From the NCBI RefSeq assembly GCF_021739025.1, contig NZ_JAKKOT010000003.1, forward strand, positions 558,001 through 622,000: 64,000 nt of DNA, read 5' to 3'. Below the pieces are notes generated by a model, which saw only the letters and a list, made by a program, of their open reading frames with translations, was not told where the DNA came from and searched no databases. Origin of the DNA: Gordonia liuliyuniae. GTDB lineage: Bacteria; Actinomycetota; Actinomycetes; Mycobacteriales; Mycobacteriaceae. Positions 6,715 to 16,102 of this stretch are shown here, one piece after another (position 1 is the first letter of the stretch; the number at the start of each line of letters is the position of its first letter). A program made the position numbers and the translations under genes.

Positions 6715-7565
6715 GTCCTGTCCGCGTCGAGATCGAGATAGGCCTGTTCGAGTCCGTTGCCGAGTCGGGTGAACTCGGCGACCGGTGTGCCCTGTGCGAC
6801 ATAGTGTGCGAGGTAGGCGGCCGCGGCCGCATCGTCAGCGAGTTCGATGAAGACCGCCTGATCGGTCGGCTGGTTCACCAGTCGGACCCGCCACCGCCGC
6901 GTGGTCGAGGCCGCGGATGGCCGCGTACGTCCGCCGGTCATCATCACGACGTCGTCGACCATCTCTTCGAGTTCGCCGAGGATGTGCGAGGACACGAGGA
7001 CGGCGGCGCCCGCGTCGGCGACGGCCCGCAGCTGTCCGCGGAGCTCGATGCGCGAGCGCGGATCCATGCCGGACGCGGGCTCATCGAGCAACAGGATCCG
7101 TGGGTGGTTGACCAGCGCGCGGGCCAGGCCGAGACGCTGCTTCTGCCCACGGGAGAGGCCGGACGCCGGATGGTCGGTGAACTCGACGAGATGGACTTGG
7201 GCGAGCAGATCGCGGGCCCGCTGATCGGAGGTCGCTCGGTCGGCTCCGTTGAGTCGGCCGAACGCGACGAGGATCTCGCGCGGCGTCAACGACTCCCACG
7301 TCCCGAACACGTCGGGCATCCACCCGATGCGGCTGCGCATCACCTGCGGGTCGGCGACGCCGTCGCCCGTCGCGATGACGCCGCGGTCGGGGGCGAGTAG
7401 CCCGGCGAGCATCAACAGCAGCGTGGTCTTGCCCGCACCGTTGGGCCCGACGAGGCCGGTGATCCGCCCCGGGTGCAATGCGATGTCGGCGTGGACGACG
7501 GCGTGGTGCGCGCCGAACGATCGTGCGAGGCCGACGCCCGTCAGTGCGGGCGGCGGCGTGGTCAT
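6711..7565 (-). CDS. ABC transporter ATP-binding protein
   Basis: 284 residues. Walker A GPNGAGKTTLL, signature LSRGQKQRLGLARAL, Walker B ILLLDEPASGMD and the switch His in VLVSSHILGEL are all intact, so it should hydrolyse ATP. It belongs to the exporter type (CcmA/DrrA-like) and powers the permease encoded next, with ATGA overlaps on both sides. Cytoplasmic, membrane-associated. Confidence 0.92.
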   Translation of the reverse strand: MTTPPPALTGVGLARSFGAHHAVVHADIALHPGRITGLVGPNGAGKTTLLLMLAGLLAPDRGVIATGDGVADPQVMRSRIGWMPDVFGTWESLTPREILVAFGRLNGADRATSDQRARDLLAQVHLVEFTDHPASGLSRGQKQRLGLARALVNHPRILLLDEPASGMDPRSRIELRGQLRAVADAGAAVLVSSHILGELEEMVDDVVMMTGGRTRPSAASTTRRWRVRLVNQPTDQAVFIELADDAAAAAYLAHYVAQGTPVAEFTRLGNGLEQAYLDLDADRT

Positions 7566-8185
7566 CCGGTCACGCTGTCGCGTACGCGGGCACGCTCGAG
7601 CGCATGTGAGACGAACGAGAGCGCTTCGCCGTGCCAGAAGCCGATGTGATCGAGCATCGGATGGCCTCCGCCGGGCACCGGCACGTAGGTGGCGTCGAGG
7701 CCGCGCGCGGCGAGCTCGGCGATGCCCTTCGCGGTGCGCTTGGGCCGCGTGACGGTGTCGGATTCACCGTGTATCGCGACGACTCGCGCCTCGTCGCGGA
7801 TCTGACGCCAGTCGGCGAACTGCCACCACGGCGCCAGCGCGAGGATGTCGGTGACGCGGTCGTCGTCGCCGAGCTGCGCGGCGATCCGGCCGCCCATCGA
7901 ATGCCCGATCACGGCGACCGGGACGTCCGGGTAAGCGCGGGCGAGCTGTTCGAGATCGTTGCGGGCGTACGGCATCGGGCTGGCTTGGTCGCCGTTCCAC
8001 CCGTACACGCGGTAACGGGACTGGCGGACGCGCACGCGTGCGCCGAACGCGGCCTGAATGGACGCGGTGAACGGGTACATGCGCAGTGCCGAGCTCTGCA
8101 ACGTCGAGAACGGGCGGTAGCTGAAGTCGGTGCCGCCGGGCAGGACCAAGACGGCCAGCTCGGGCCCCGGTATCGACAAGTGCAT
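7562..8185 (-). CDS. Alpha/beta hydrolase, first gene of the ABC operon
   Basis: 207 residues from ATG 8185, chosen because GGGGG lies 6 nt upstream; the open frame beyond it lies over pgm and is a shadow. The nucleophile elbow GHSMGGR (Ser96), the GESDTVTRP segment with the acid and GGGHPMLDH with the histidine make an intact triad. No signal peptide is seen, so it is cytoplasmic. It overlaps the ATPase by 4 nt. Substrate unknown. Confidence 0.85.
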   Translation of the reverse strand: MHLSIPGPELAVLVLPGGTDFSYRPFSTLQSSALRMYPFTASIQAAFGARVRVRQSRYRVYGWNGDQASPMPYARNDLEQLARAYPDVPVAVIGHSMGGRIAAQLGDDDRVTDILALAPWWQFADWRQIRDEARVVAIHGESDTVTRPKRTAKGIAELAARGLDATYVPVPGGGHPMLDHIGFWHGEALSFVSHALERARVRDSVTG

Positions 8186-8254
8186 GAATTCCCCCACATC
8201 CGGTGATCGCCTCGCCCCCGACAATAGCCAACTCCCGGTGGCAGAATCGTTCGC

Positions 8255-9895
<1,641 letters not shown>

Positions 9896-9927
9896 GTCCT
9901 TCCGCCCCCCCGGCTAGAGTCGACTCC

Positions 9928-10653
9928 GTGGCCAAGAGCAGCGAACGCACCGACTCCAAATACGAACCGCAGGCGACGTCGAGCATGACGTCGTACATCT
10001 TGATCGGCGTGGGCGTCGTGGTGGTCGTCGTCCTGGTGGTCGGCGGATACCTGTGGCAGTCGAACAAGACGTATCCGCCGGTCGACGACAAGGTCCTCGC
10101 GGAGAACGCGGCGTTCATCGTCGGCGAGCGGACGGCGCCCGAGACCATCGACGTGTTCGAGGACTTCCATTGCCCGCACTGCAAGGAGTTCGAAGAGAGC
10201 TCTGGCGCGGCGATCCAGGCGAAGGTCACCGAGGGTACGGTCCGCGTCCGCTACCACATGCTGAACTTCTTGGACGGCGAGTCGGATTCCGGCGACTTCT
10301 CGTCGCGGGGTGCGGCCGCGATCCTGTGCGTCGCCCGCAACGACGATCGGGACGCCTTCTGGAAGCTGCATTCGGCGTTGTTCGCCAATGCAGGCGGTGA
10401 TCCGTCGAACGCGGAGATCGCGAAGCTCGCCGCCGATGCGGGGGCCGGCCCGGCCGCGCAGAAGTGCATCGCCGACGGCGAACTGGTCGACGAGGCGCGT
10501 TCGATGGCCGACGAGTCGAGCACTCAGCTCGCGAACTCGAACGACGGGAACGTCGGCACGCCGAGCGTGCTCTCCGCAGGCACCCAGGTCGACGGCATCT
10601 TGGACGGTCCGGCCTGGCTCGACGAACTGATCGCGAACCCGCCGAAGTCCTGA
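9928..10653 (+). CDS. Membrane-anchored DsbA-like thiol oxidoreductase
   Basis: 241 residues from GTG 9928. Residues 22-42 form one transmembrane anchor, after which the thioredoxin-fold domain lies outside the membrane. The active site is CPHC (Cys81-Cys84) in the context EDFHCPHCKEF, and the cis-Pro loop is GTPSV near residue 211. It probably forms or shuffles disulfides in exported proteins. TAGAGT sits 7 nt before the GTG and no Shine-Dalgarno is visible, suggesting a leaderless mRNA. It is convergent with the glutamate synthase-like gene. Confidence 0.88.
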   Translation: MAKSSERTDSKYEPQATSSMTSYILIGVGVVVVVVLVVGGYLWQSNKTYPPVDDKVLAENAAFIVGERTAPETIDVFEDFHCPHCKEFEESSGAAIQAKVTEGTVRVRYHMLNFLDGESDSGDFSSRGAAAILCVARNDDRDAFWKLHSALFANAGGDPSNAEIAKLAADAGAGPAAQKCIADGELVDEARSMADESSTQLANSNDGNVGTPSVLSAGTQVDGILDGPAWLDELIANPPKS

Positions 10654-10657
10654 GCAC

Positions 10658-12313
10658 TCACACGGCGAGCGGTCCGTCAGTCGTCGTGATCGGCGGGGTG
10701 TATCCGTCGGGTTCGCCCTCGAACATGGCGGAGAGGACGAAGGCGTCGCTGCGCGAGCATTCCCAGTCCTCGCGCCACGATTCGGGCGGATCGGTCAGGA
10801 GTTGTCCCGGGCTGAGCCACTCGTAGAGCTCGACATACGTCTTCGATTCGTTCGGTCCGACAGTCCGCACCAGCATCGACGCGTTGAGATCGCCGAAGCT
10901 GTCGAGACCCATCGACGCGATGAGCTGCTTGGCGTTGTCGACGACGTTGCGTTGCAGGTTGTAGACGCGTGTGGTCTTGTCGTCGACGTCGAGTGCTCGT
11001 GCCCGTCGCGGGTCTTGCGTGGTGACGCCGACCGGACACTTGTTGGTGTGGCAGGCCTGGGCTTGGATGCAGCCGACGGCCATCATCATGGCGCGGGCAG
11101 CCAGCGTGAAGTCGGCGCCCTGGATGATGCGTTTGACGATGTCGACGCCGTTGGTGACCTTGCCGGATGCGCCGACCCGGATCTGGCCGCGGAGCCCGGT
11201 GCCGACGAGCGCGTTGTGCACGGTCATTAGGCCTTGCGTCAACGGCATGCCGACGTGGTCTTCGAACTCGACGGGTGCGGCTCCGGTGCCGCCTTCGGAG
11301 CCGTCGACGATGATGAAGTCGGGTGCGATCCCGGTCTTGTTGATCGCTTTGCAGATCCCGAGGAACTCGCTGCGCGAGCCGACGCACAGTTTGAACCCGA
11401 CGGGTTTGCCGTCGGACAGGTCCCGCAGTTGCCCGATGAACTCGCACAGTCCTTCGGGGGTGTGGAACCGATTGTGCGACGGCGGTGACACGACGGTCTT
11501 GCCTACGGGCACGCCACGCATCTGCGCGATCTCGGCGGTGACCTTCGGGCCCGGCATCACGCCGCCGAGGCCGGGCTTGGCTCCCTGGGACAGTTTGATC
11601 GAGACGCATTTGACGGACGGCGCCTTCACCTTCTGGGCGAACGTTTCCGGGTCGAACTGGCCGTCGCTGGTCCGGCAGCCGAAGTAGCCGGTACCGATCT
11701 CCCAGATGAGGTCGCCGCCCGGCTGCAGGTGGTACGGGCTCAGGCCGCCTTCGCCGGTGTCGTGGGCGAACCCGCCGCGGGCCGCCCCACCGTTGAGGGC
11801 GAGGACCGCGTTGGCGGACAGCGCGCCGAAACTCATGGCGGACACGTTGTAGAGCGCCATGTCGTACGGCTGGGTGCATGCCGGGCCGCCGATGCGTACA
11901 CGCGGAGTACCCGCGGGTGCGGGTTTGGCTGCGATGGAATGTCGGACGAACTCGGAGCCGATCTTGTTCACGTCGCGTTGAGTGCCGAACGGGTCGACGT
12001 CCTTGATGTCCTTGGCCCGCTCGTAGATGGTGCTGCGTGTGTTTCGGTCGAACGGTGTGCCGTCGGTGTTTCGTTCGATGAAGTACTGCTGGATTTCTGG
12101 CCGGATCGATTCGAGGAGGAATCGGAAATGTCCTAGTACCGGGTAGTTCCGCAAGATGTTGTGCCGGTGCTGCAGCAGGTCGTACACACCGATGACGGCC
12201 ACCGCCACCAGGGGGACGCTCAGAAACAACCACCAGGGAGAGAGCCAGAAGACGAGGAGCAGCGACGCGGCCGAAACGACCCAGAGAGCGAGTACTGCGA
12301 ACCATCGGATCAT
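10658..12313 (-). CDS. FMN-binding glutamate synthase-family protein
   Basis: 551 residues. After two N-terminal hydrophobic segments (about residues 5-43) comes a domain like the FMN-binding synthase domain of glutamate synthase (GltB), with GEGGLSPYHL, SIKLSQGAKPGLGG, VDGSEGGTGAAP and the cysteine pattern CIQAQACHTNKCPVG that binds a 3Fe-4S cluster. It lacks the glutaminase and GXGXG parts of GltB, so it is the short, membrane-attached form found widely in bacteria. The exact reaction of this subgroup is not established. GGAGG lies 11 nt before the ATG. Confidence 0.88.
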   Translation of the reverse strand: MIRWFAVLALWVVSAASLLLVFWLSPWWLFLSVPLVAVAVIGVYDLLQHRHNILRNYPVLGHFRFLLESIRPEIQQYFIERNTDGTPFDRNTRSTIYERAKDIKDVDPFGTQRDVNKIGSEFVRHSIAAKPAPAGTPRVRIGGPACTQPYDMALYNVSAMSFGALSANAVLALNGGAARGGFAHDTGEGGLSPYHLQPGGDLIWEIGTGYFGCRTSDGQFDPETFAQKVKAPSVKCVSIKLSQGAKPGLGGVMPGPKVTAEIAQMRGVPVGKTVVSPPSHNRFHTPEGLCEFIGQLRDLSDGKPVGFKLCVGSRSEFLGICKAINKTGIAPDFIIVDGSEGGTGAAPVEFEDHVGMPLTQGLMTVHNALVGTGLRGQIRVGASGKVTNGVDIVKRIIQGADFTLAARAMMMAVGCIQAQACHTNKCPVGVTTQDPRRARALDVDDKTTRVYNLQRNVVDNAKQLIASMGLDSFGDLNASMLVRTVGPNESKTYVELYEWLSPGQLLTDPPESWREDWECSRSDAFVLSAMFEGEPDGYTPPITTTDGPLAV

Positions 12314-12443
12314 GAGAAGTCGGACCTCCGTTGTCGTCGATCACGGACGGGGCCGGGGCCGACCGTCCCACTCGCCGCCAGACTACGACGTTCTCGTGGC
12401 CAGGTCTTGCATAAGGCAACCCTGAAGGAAGTGACCAGCGGAT

Positions 12444-12473
12444 TTGGCCGCCGTTTACGCGGTGGGGTAGGTT
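12444..12473 (+). promoter_or_regulatory. Probable promoter of tRNA-Ala
   Basis: TTGGCC, an 18-bp spacer and TAGGTT lie 37 bp before the tRNA 5' end. The -10 region also falls in a small palindrome GGTAG-N5-CTACC. Confidence 0.5.
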
Positions 12474-12509
12474 AGCTACCGCACCCGGAGACCGGGTACA
12501 ACCGAATAC

Positions 12510-12582
12510 GGGGCTATGGCGCAGCTGGTAGCGCACCACACTGGCAGTGTGGGGGTCAGGGGTTCGAGTCCCCTTAGCTCCA
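12510..12582 (+). tRNA. tRNA-Ala (anticodon GGC)
   Basis: 73 nt without encoded CCA. Acceptor GGGGCTA / TAGCTCC, D-arm GCGC...GCGC, anticodon stem CCACA / TGTGG with loop CTGGCAG, and T-arm AGGGG-TTCGAGT-CCCCT all pair. Anticodon GGC reads GCC and GCU. The phage integrase gene begins just beyond it, so the 3' half is the likely attB/attL site. Confidence 0.95.
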
Positions 12583-12600
12583 CTCACGAGAAACCCCCTC
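12546..12600. other. Probable attL region of the prophage
   Basis: The integrase gene ends 80 bp downstream of the tRNA-Ala gene and points toward it, the usual layout for tyrosine integrases that use a tRNA 3' end. The core is therefore expected within the anticodon-T-arm-acceptor part of the tRNA. The exact core cannot be set because attR is outside the window. Confidence 0.6.
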
Positions 12601-12627
12601 CGACCTGCATCGGAGGGGGTTTCTTTA
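12590..12627. terminator. Terminator between tRNA-Ala and integrase
   Basis: A 14-bp perfect stem, GAAACCCCCTCCGA / TCGGAGGGGGTTTC, with a 6-nt loop is followed by TTTATG on the plus strand. It ends the tRNA transcript and can also stop the leftward integrase operon. Confidence 0.9.
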
Positions 12628-12661
12628 TGCTCTGGCATCGGCACCGAACGGGCGCGTGTTC

Positions 12662-13855
12662 CTAACTTGTGCCTACGGCTTTCGATAGGACGTCGGCCGC
12701 GGCGCTCAACCGCTCATCCGTCACGCGGCCGTAGATCGCCTGCGTCATCCGCTCGCTGTGGCCGTGCCACGCCGCAACCACATCGGCTGGAACACCCGCC
12801 TCACGCATCCGCGACACCGACGAGTGACGGAGATTCCGCAGGGTGATCGGACGCAACCCGAGCTCCTTCGTTATCTGCTGAAACTGGTTGCTGTAGGTAC
12901 GGACGGGCATCGGTGTCCCGTCCTCGCGGCACACGAGGAAATCCGTCTCCGCGAACGCCTGACCTAGCGCCAGGCGCTCCTTCTGATGCGTTCGGCGCAT
13001 CGCCTTCACAATCGCGAGTTCGCGCGCAGGGATCGGCAACGAGCGGGCGCTACGCGGGTTCTTCGGGTCATCGGTGACATCGTGCCCGTTGACATCTACG
13101 CGGGCACGCTCGATCTGCAACGTCGCGGCGGTCAGGTCGAAGTCGCCCCACTGCAGGCCTCCGACCTCTTCGCGCCGCAGACCGAGGAGCGTGAGGGCGT
13201 AGCAGCCACCGAGACGATCACCCGCCACGCGGGATAGGAACCCGTCCATCTCGGTCGGTGTCCAGACGTCATCGTCATCGAGCGCGACGACAACCTTCTG
13301 CGCGGGAACGTCGAGGAACTCAGACGGGTCGTGGCTGATCCACCGCATCCGCTTGCAGTGGACGAACACAGATTGCGTGCTGACGATCGCGCGGCGCTTA
13401 GTCGCGGGCGCGAGAGGACGCGTCGGGATCGGCTTCCCGTCCTTCGTGTGGCGTGGCTTCGTCGACATCGTGAGAGTCCAGTCAACGAGGAGCTCCGGCG
13501 TGATCCTCTGCAGCGGTACATCGCCGAACGATCGTCGCGCGTACGCGAGCGATTCACGGTCGGCGCGCACCGTGTTCGCGCGGGTACTGTCGTCGGCGTC
13601 GCGGACGGTCAGCCAGTGATCGGCGGCGTCGGAGAACGTGCGCTCGCTGCGTGCGGCCCACGACTTCTCCGCCCACTTCTGCCGTTCGGCGTGGACCCAG
13701 TCGCGTGCTTCCTGTTTTCGATCGAAGCGCTTCGCGGGTCGGACTTGTTTCCCGGTGACCGGGTCGATCCCGAGTGTCGGCCGTGCGAGCCAACGTCCGT
13801 TCGGCTGCTTGCGGATCGAATCGTCGGCGCGTTCAGCGCGCTCCTTCCCACTCAT
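12662..13855 (-). CDS. int: Tyrosine-type phage integrase
   Basis: 397 residues. It inserts and excises the phage by site-specific recombination. The N-terminal 75 residues look like the arm-type binding domain, residues 73-180 the SAM-like core-binding domain, and 195-390 the catalytic domain. Catalytic residues: Arg in GLRREE (227/228), Arg343 in RNLRHSS, His364/366 in WHGHSE and the nucleophile Tyr375 in AIYGRV. The usual HxxR box reads RNLR, so Arg340 replaces the first His. Start ATG 13855 overlaps the upstream stop (TGATG). Last gene of the leftward lysogeny operon. Confidence 0.95.
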   Translation of the reverse strand: MSGKERAERADDSIRKQPNGRWLARPTLGIDPVTGKQVRPAKRFDRKQEARDWVHAERQKWAEKSWAARSERTFSDAADHWLTVRDADDSTRANTVRADRESLAYARRSFGDVPLQRITPELLVDWTLTMSTKPRHTKDGKPIPTRPLAPATKRRAIVSTQSVFVHCKRMRWISHDPSEFLDVPAQKVVVALDDDDVWTPTEMDGFLSRVAGDRLGGCYALTLLGLRREEVGGLQWGDFDLTAATLQIERARVDVNGHDVTDDPKNPRSARSLPIPARELAIVKAMRRTHQKERLALGQAFAETDFLVCREDGTPMPVRTYSNQFQQITKELGLRPITLRNLRHSSVSRMREAGVPADVVAAWHGHSERMTQAIYGRVTDERLSAAADVLSKAVGTS

Positions 13856-14286
13856 CACGCGACCTCGGCGTCATCATCGAGTGCGGTCGCAATGACAGCG
13901 AGTTCGTCAGGGCTGAGTGATTCCACAAATGCTGTGAGCATCGGGACATCGACCCACAGTTCGTCGGCGACCTCTGGTGCGTGTCGTGTCCAGCGAAGAG
14001 CATCGATCAGTTGGTCGAGTGCGATGAGTCGGCGCGCCGCTGTGCGTTCGACGAGAGCTTCTTCGCGCGCGAGGAGGATGCTGTCGGAGGGTGTAGGCCC
14101 GCGTTCGTGGTGGACAAGCTCATGCGCCAGCGTGCAGCGCCGCTCCGCCGATGACAGGAGTCGAGCGTTTATCTCGATGCGGTCTCCGTACATCTGTCCG
14201 CGCTGTCCGTCTGGCAGGTGGTCGACGAACACGATGTCGACGTCGGGTAGCCGATCGCGGGCGTCCCGCCACGGGTGATACATCAT
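13855..14286 (-). CDS. ImmA/IrrE-family metallopeptidase
   Basis: 143 residues. It has the zinc protease motif HELVH (His55, Glu56, His59) in the context LAHELVHHERG. ImmA-type proteases cleave the HTH repressor of the same element to trigger induction. Two genes upstream is the HTH repressor, which makes that the natural substrate, although here the two are separated by a lipoprotein gene. It overlaps the integrase by one base. Confidence 0.88.
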   Translation of the reverse strand: MMYHPWRDARDRLPDVDIVFVDHLPDGQRGQMYGDRIEINARLLSSAERRCTLAHELVHHERGPTPSDSILLAREEALVERTAARRLIALDQLIDALRWTRHAPEVADELWVDVPMLTAFVESLSPDELAVIATALDDDAEVA

Positions 14287-14326
14287 GCGGTTGCTTCTTT
14301 CGTTCCTGCACCCATGAGCGGTGCTG

Positions 14327-14776
14327 TCAGCAGTTGTCGAGGTTCCACTTCCCGTTAATGAAGGTCCACGTCTGAGGGGCCATCGTCCCCTTGTTGTCGT
14401 AGGACTTTGAGACGACCGTGGCTGTATCGCCGTTCATCGTGATCAGGTAGGTCGGATCACCGGAGAAGTCGCGACCGGAGTTAGCGCCGTAGGCCTCTTC
14501 GATCATCGTCGCGAGGGCTCCGCGGGTCGTCTGTTGCTGGCAGCGTGGGGACTGGTAGTCGAACGCTTTGTCCCAGTCGTGGCCTTGCGGCACTGTCTTG
14601 TAGAAGTCGGCGAGCCGTGCGCGTAGCGCTGTCTCACTATTCGGGGCGGCAGAACTCTCGGCAACCGATGTCGACGTCGATGGGGGAGCGCTCGGACTGG
14701 TATCGCTGTCGTCGCTTCCGCAGGCTGTCAGGGCGAGCGCGACGGCGATGACGGCTACGGCTGGGATGGATCGCAT
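14327..14776 (-). CDS. Phage-encoded lipoprotein in the immunity region
   Basis: 149 residues from ATG 14776, with GAAGAGA 7 nt upstream. The signal peptide MRSIPAVAVIAVALALTAC ends in a clear lipobox LTAC, then a Ser/Thr/Pro-rich linker of about 30 residues leads to a small globular domain of about 100 residues with DFYKTVPQGHDWDKAF and WTFINGKWNLDNC. The fold may be NTF2/DUF4878-like, as in many actinobacterial lipoproteins; this is uncertain. Because it sits between ImmA and the repressor it should be made in the lysogen, and a cell-surface role such as superinfection exclusion is a reasonable guess. Confidence 0.75.
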   Translation of the reverse strand: MRSIPAVAVIAVALALTACGSDDSDTSPSAPPSTSTSVAESSAAPNSETALRARLADFYKTVPQGHDWDKAFDYQSPRCQQQTTRGALATMIEEAYGANSGRDFSGDPTYLITMNGDTATVVSKSYDNKGTMAPQTWTFINGKWNLDNC

Positions 14777-14864
14777 TGTGTCTCTTCTCATTTGGTGTTG
14801 TGGACGTGAAGCGGACAATAGCGGTCACCGCCGACACATCTGAGGTACTTGTCGGTCGATCGAA

Positions 14865-15641
14865 CTAGTCGTCGTCCGGTCCGACCTGTGATTCTTCCCC
14901 CATCCCTTCGAGGCGGTCGTGAAGAGTCTCCCCCGGTGAAGGGGTTTCAAACCGTCGCGCGGCGTACAGCATCTGACCGGGTTGTGTGGCGTCGTCTGGT
15001 CGAGCGTCATTCAGGATCGATTCGATCCTGGCGTCGTCGCCTGCACGGTGCGCCAACACCAGAGCCCTCATTCGCTGTCGGTGCTCACTCTCAACGCGCA
15101 GTGCGTCCGCACCCACATCGGACTCGGCGAGTTTCCGGACTTCGGAGGACATTCCTTCCAGCGTGCCCTCAAGCAACTCAAGGTCTCCGGTTGAGAGCAT
15201 GTCGACTGCTTCATCTGCTAGGTCGACCAACTGGAGGTATCTACTCACGCGTTGGCTGAACTCCTCAGCGCGTCGAGTCGCCTCCGCGCGGGTGGCGGTC
15301 TTCCATATCGCAGCCCGCTCCTCTGGGGTTTGCTCACTGGGAGGCTTGTCCCTCGCGCGTAGTACAGCGAGCAAGCGCGACGACTGCCCGCCGGTGTCGA
15401 TTGGCTGAGGGTCTCGACCTTCCAGCACTGCATCGACGCTCCCCGGAGTCCAGTGGAGGGCAGTCTCGATTGCCGAGTATGCCTTAGCACCAAGGCGGCG
15501 TTTGCCGTTCTCCAAGTCTGTCAGCACTCGGTAGCTCAAGTCCACGTTCGAGGAGAACTCTTCTCTGGTTGGCCAGCCGCGGACTCGGCGTCGAGCGACA
15601 ACGAGTCGCCCAAGTCGTTCCAGGTCTGTTTCTGGTTCCAT
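14865..15641 (-). CDS. Phage repressor-like HTH protein
   Basis: 258 residues from ATG 15641 (AGAGG 4 nt upstream; frame is open further but crosses the promoter region). Residues 5-70 form an XRE-type HTH: LGRLVVARRRVRGWPTREEF, then SYRVLTDLENGKRRLG, where the recognition helix and following ENG motif are characteristic. The remaining 180 residues are highly charged, predicted helical and possibly coiled coil (residues 120-215). It is the first gene of the leftward operon, divergent from a Cro-like gene, which is where the immunity repressor belongs. No peptidase-type cleavage site is apparent; ImmA downstream may inactivate it. Confidence 0.8.
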   Translation of the reverse strand: MEPETDLERLGRLVVARRRVRGWPTREEFSSNVDLSYRVLTDLENGKRRLGAKAYSAIETALHWTPGSVDAVLEGRDPQPIDTGGQSSRLLAVLRARDKPPSEQTPEERAAIWKTATRAEATRRAEEFSQRVSRYLQLVDLADEAVDMLSTGDLELLEGTLEGMSSEVRKLAESDVGADALRVESEHRQRMRALVLAHRAGDDARIESILNDARPDDATQPGQMLYAARRFETPSPGETLHDRLEGMGEESQVGPDDD

Positions 15642-15774
15642 GCCTCTCATCATGCAGAAACGTCCGGAAACATTCAAGAAGAGTTCCCGTTTATTCGGCC
15701 CGTCTACTGGGGTGCGTAGGCAGCAGCGGCCAGCGTAAGCAGGGTCGGCGACCTGCGAGTATGAATAGAAGTGG

Positions 15775-15801
15775 AATATAAACGGCACTGGGTGTTGACA
15801 A
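15775..15801 (-). promoter_or_regulatory. Probable leftward lysogeny promoter
   Basis: On the minus strand TTGTCA (15801-15796), a 15-bp spacer and TATATT (15780-15775) face the repressor. The spacer is short, but the -10 is strong. It overlaps the -35 of the rightward promoter, so binding at one blocks the other. The leader before the repressor ATG would be about 125 nt. Confidence 0.55.
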
Positions 15802-15823
15802 GTTCCAGTAAGTTTCCTAGCTT
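15795..15823 (+). promoter_or_regulatory. Rightward early promoter
   Basis: A perfect -35 TTGACA (15795-15800), a 17-bp spacer and -10 TAGCTT (15818-15823). The ATG of the Cro-like gene follows after exactly 6 nt, so the transcript should begin at or next to the A of ATG and be leaderless. GTTTCC (15812-15817) and GGAAAC (15832-15837, 15666-15671) form inverted half sites around it and are operator candidates. Confidence 0.82.
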
Positions 15824-15829
15824 GGTGGC

Positions 15830-16102
15830 ATGGAAACGGAAGTCATTCATGTGAATGCGTCTCCGAGCGTGGCCGGAGACGAAATGAAACACATAGGCGC
15901 GGTGATCACTTCGCTACGAGAGGCATACGGGTGGCGATTGGGGAAGTTCGCGGAAGCGATCGAAACGACTCATTCGCACCTGTCGAACATCGAAGCGGGC
16001 CGAAAGCGATGCACGCCCGAAATGGCCCGGCGAATCGCGGACACCCTAGGTGTTCCGCTCGCAGCGATCACCACCGGCCGACCCGTGGAGGAGATCGCAT
16101 GA
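15830..16102 (+). CDS. Cro-like XRE-family HTH protein
   Basis: 90 residues. The HTH covers about residues 24-82: ITSLREAYGWRLGKFAEAI, THSHLSNIEAGRKRCTPEM, ADTLGVPLAAI. First gene of the rightward operon, divergent from the repressor, and translated from a leaderless start. This is where Cro sits in lambdoid switches; it may also control the antirepressor, whose ATG overlaps its stop. Confidence 0.85.
   Translation: METEVIHVNASPSVAGDEMKHIGAVITSLREAYGWRLGKFAEAIETTHSHLSNIEAGRKRCTPEMARRIADTLGVPLAAITTGRPVEEIA

Noticed and set aside
12464..12480. GGTAGGTTAGCTACC considered as an IdeR/DtxR iron box
   Set aside because: Only 5-bp arms and poor match to the 19-bp consensus; more simply part of the tRNA promoter.
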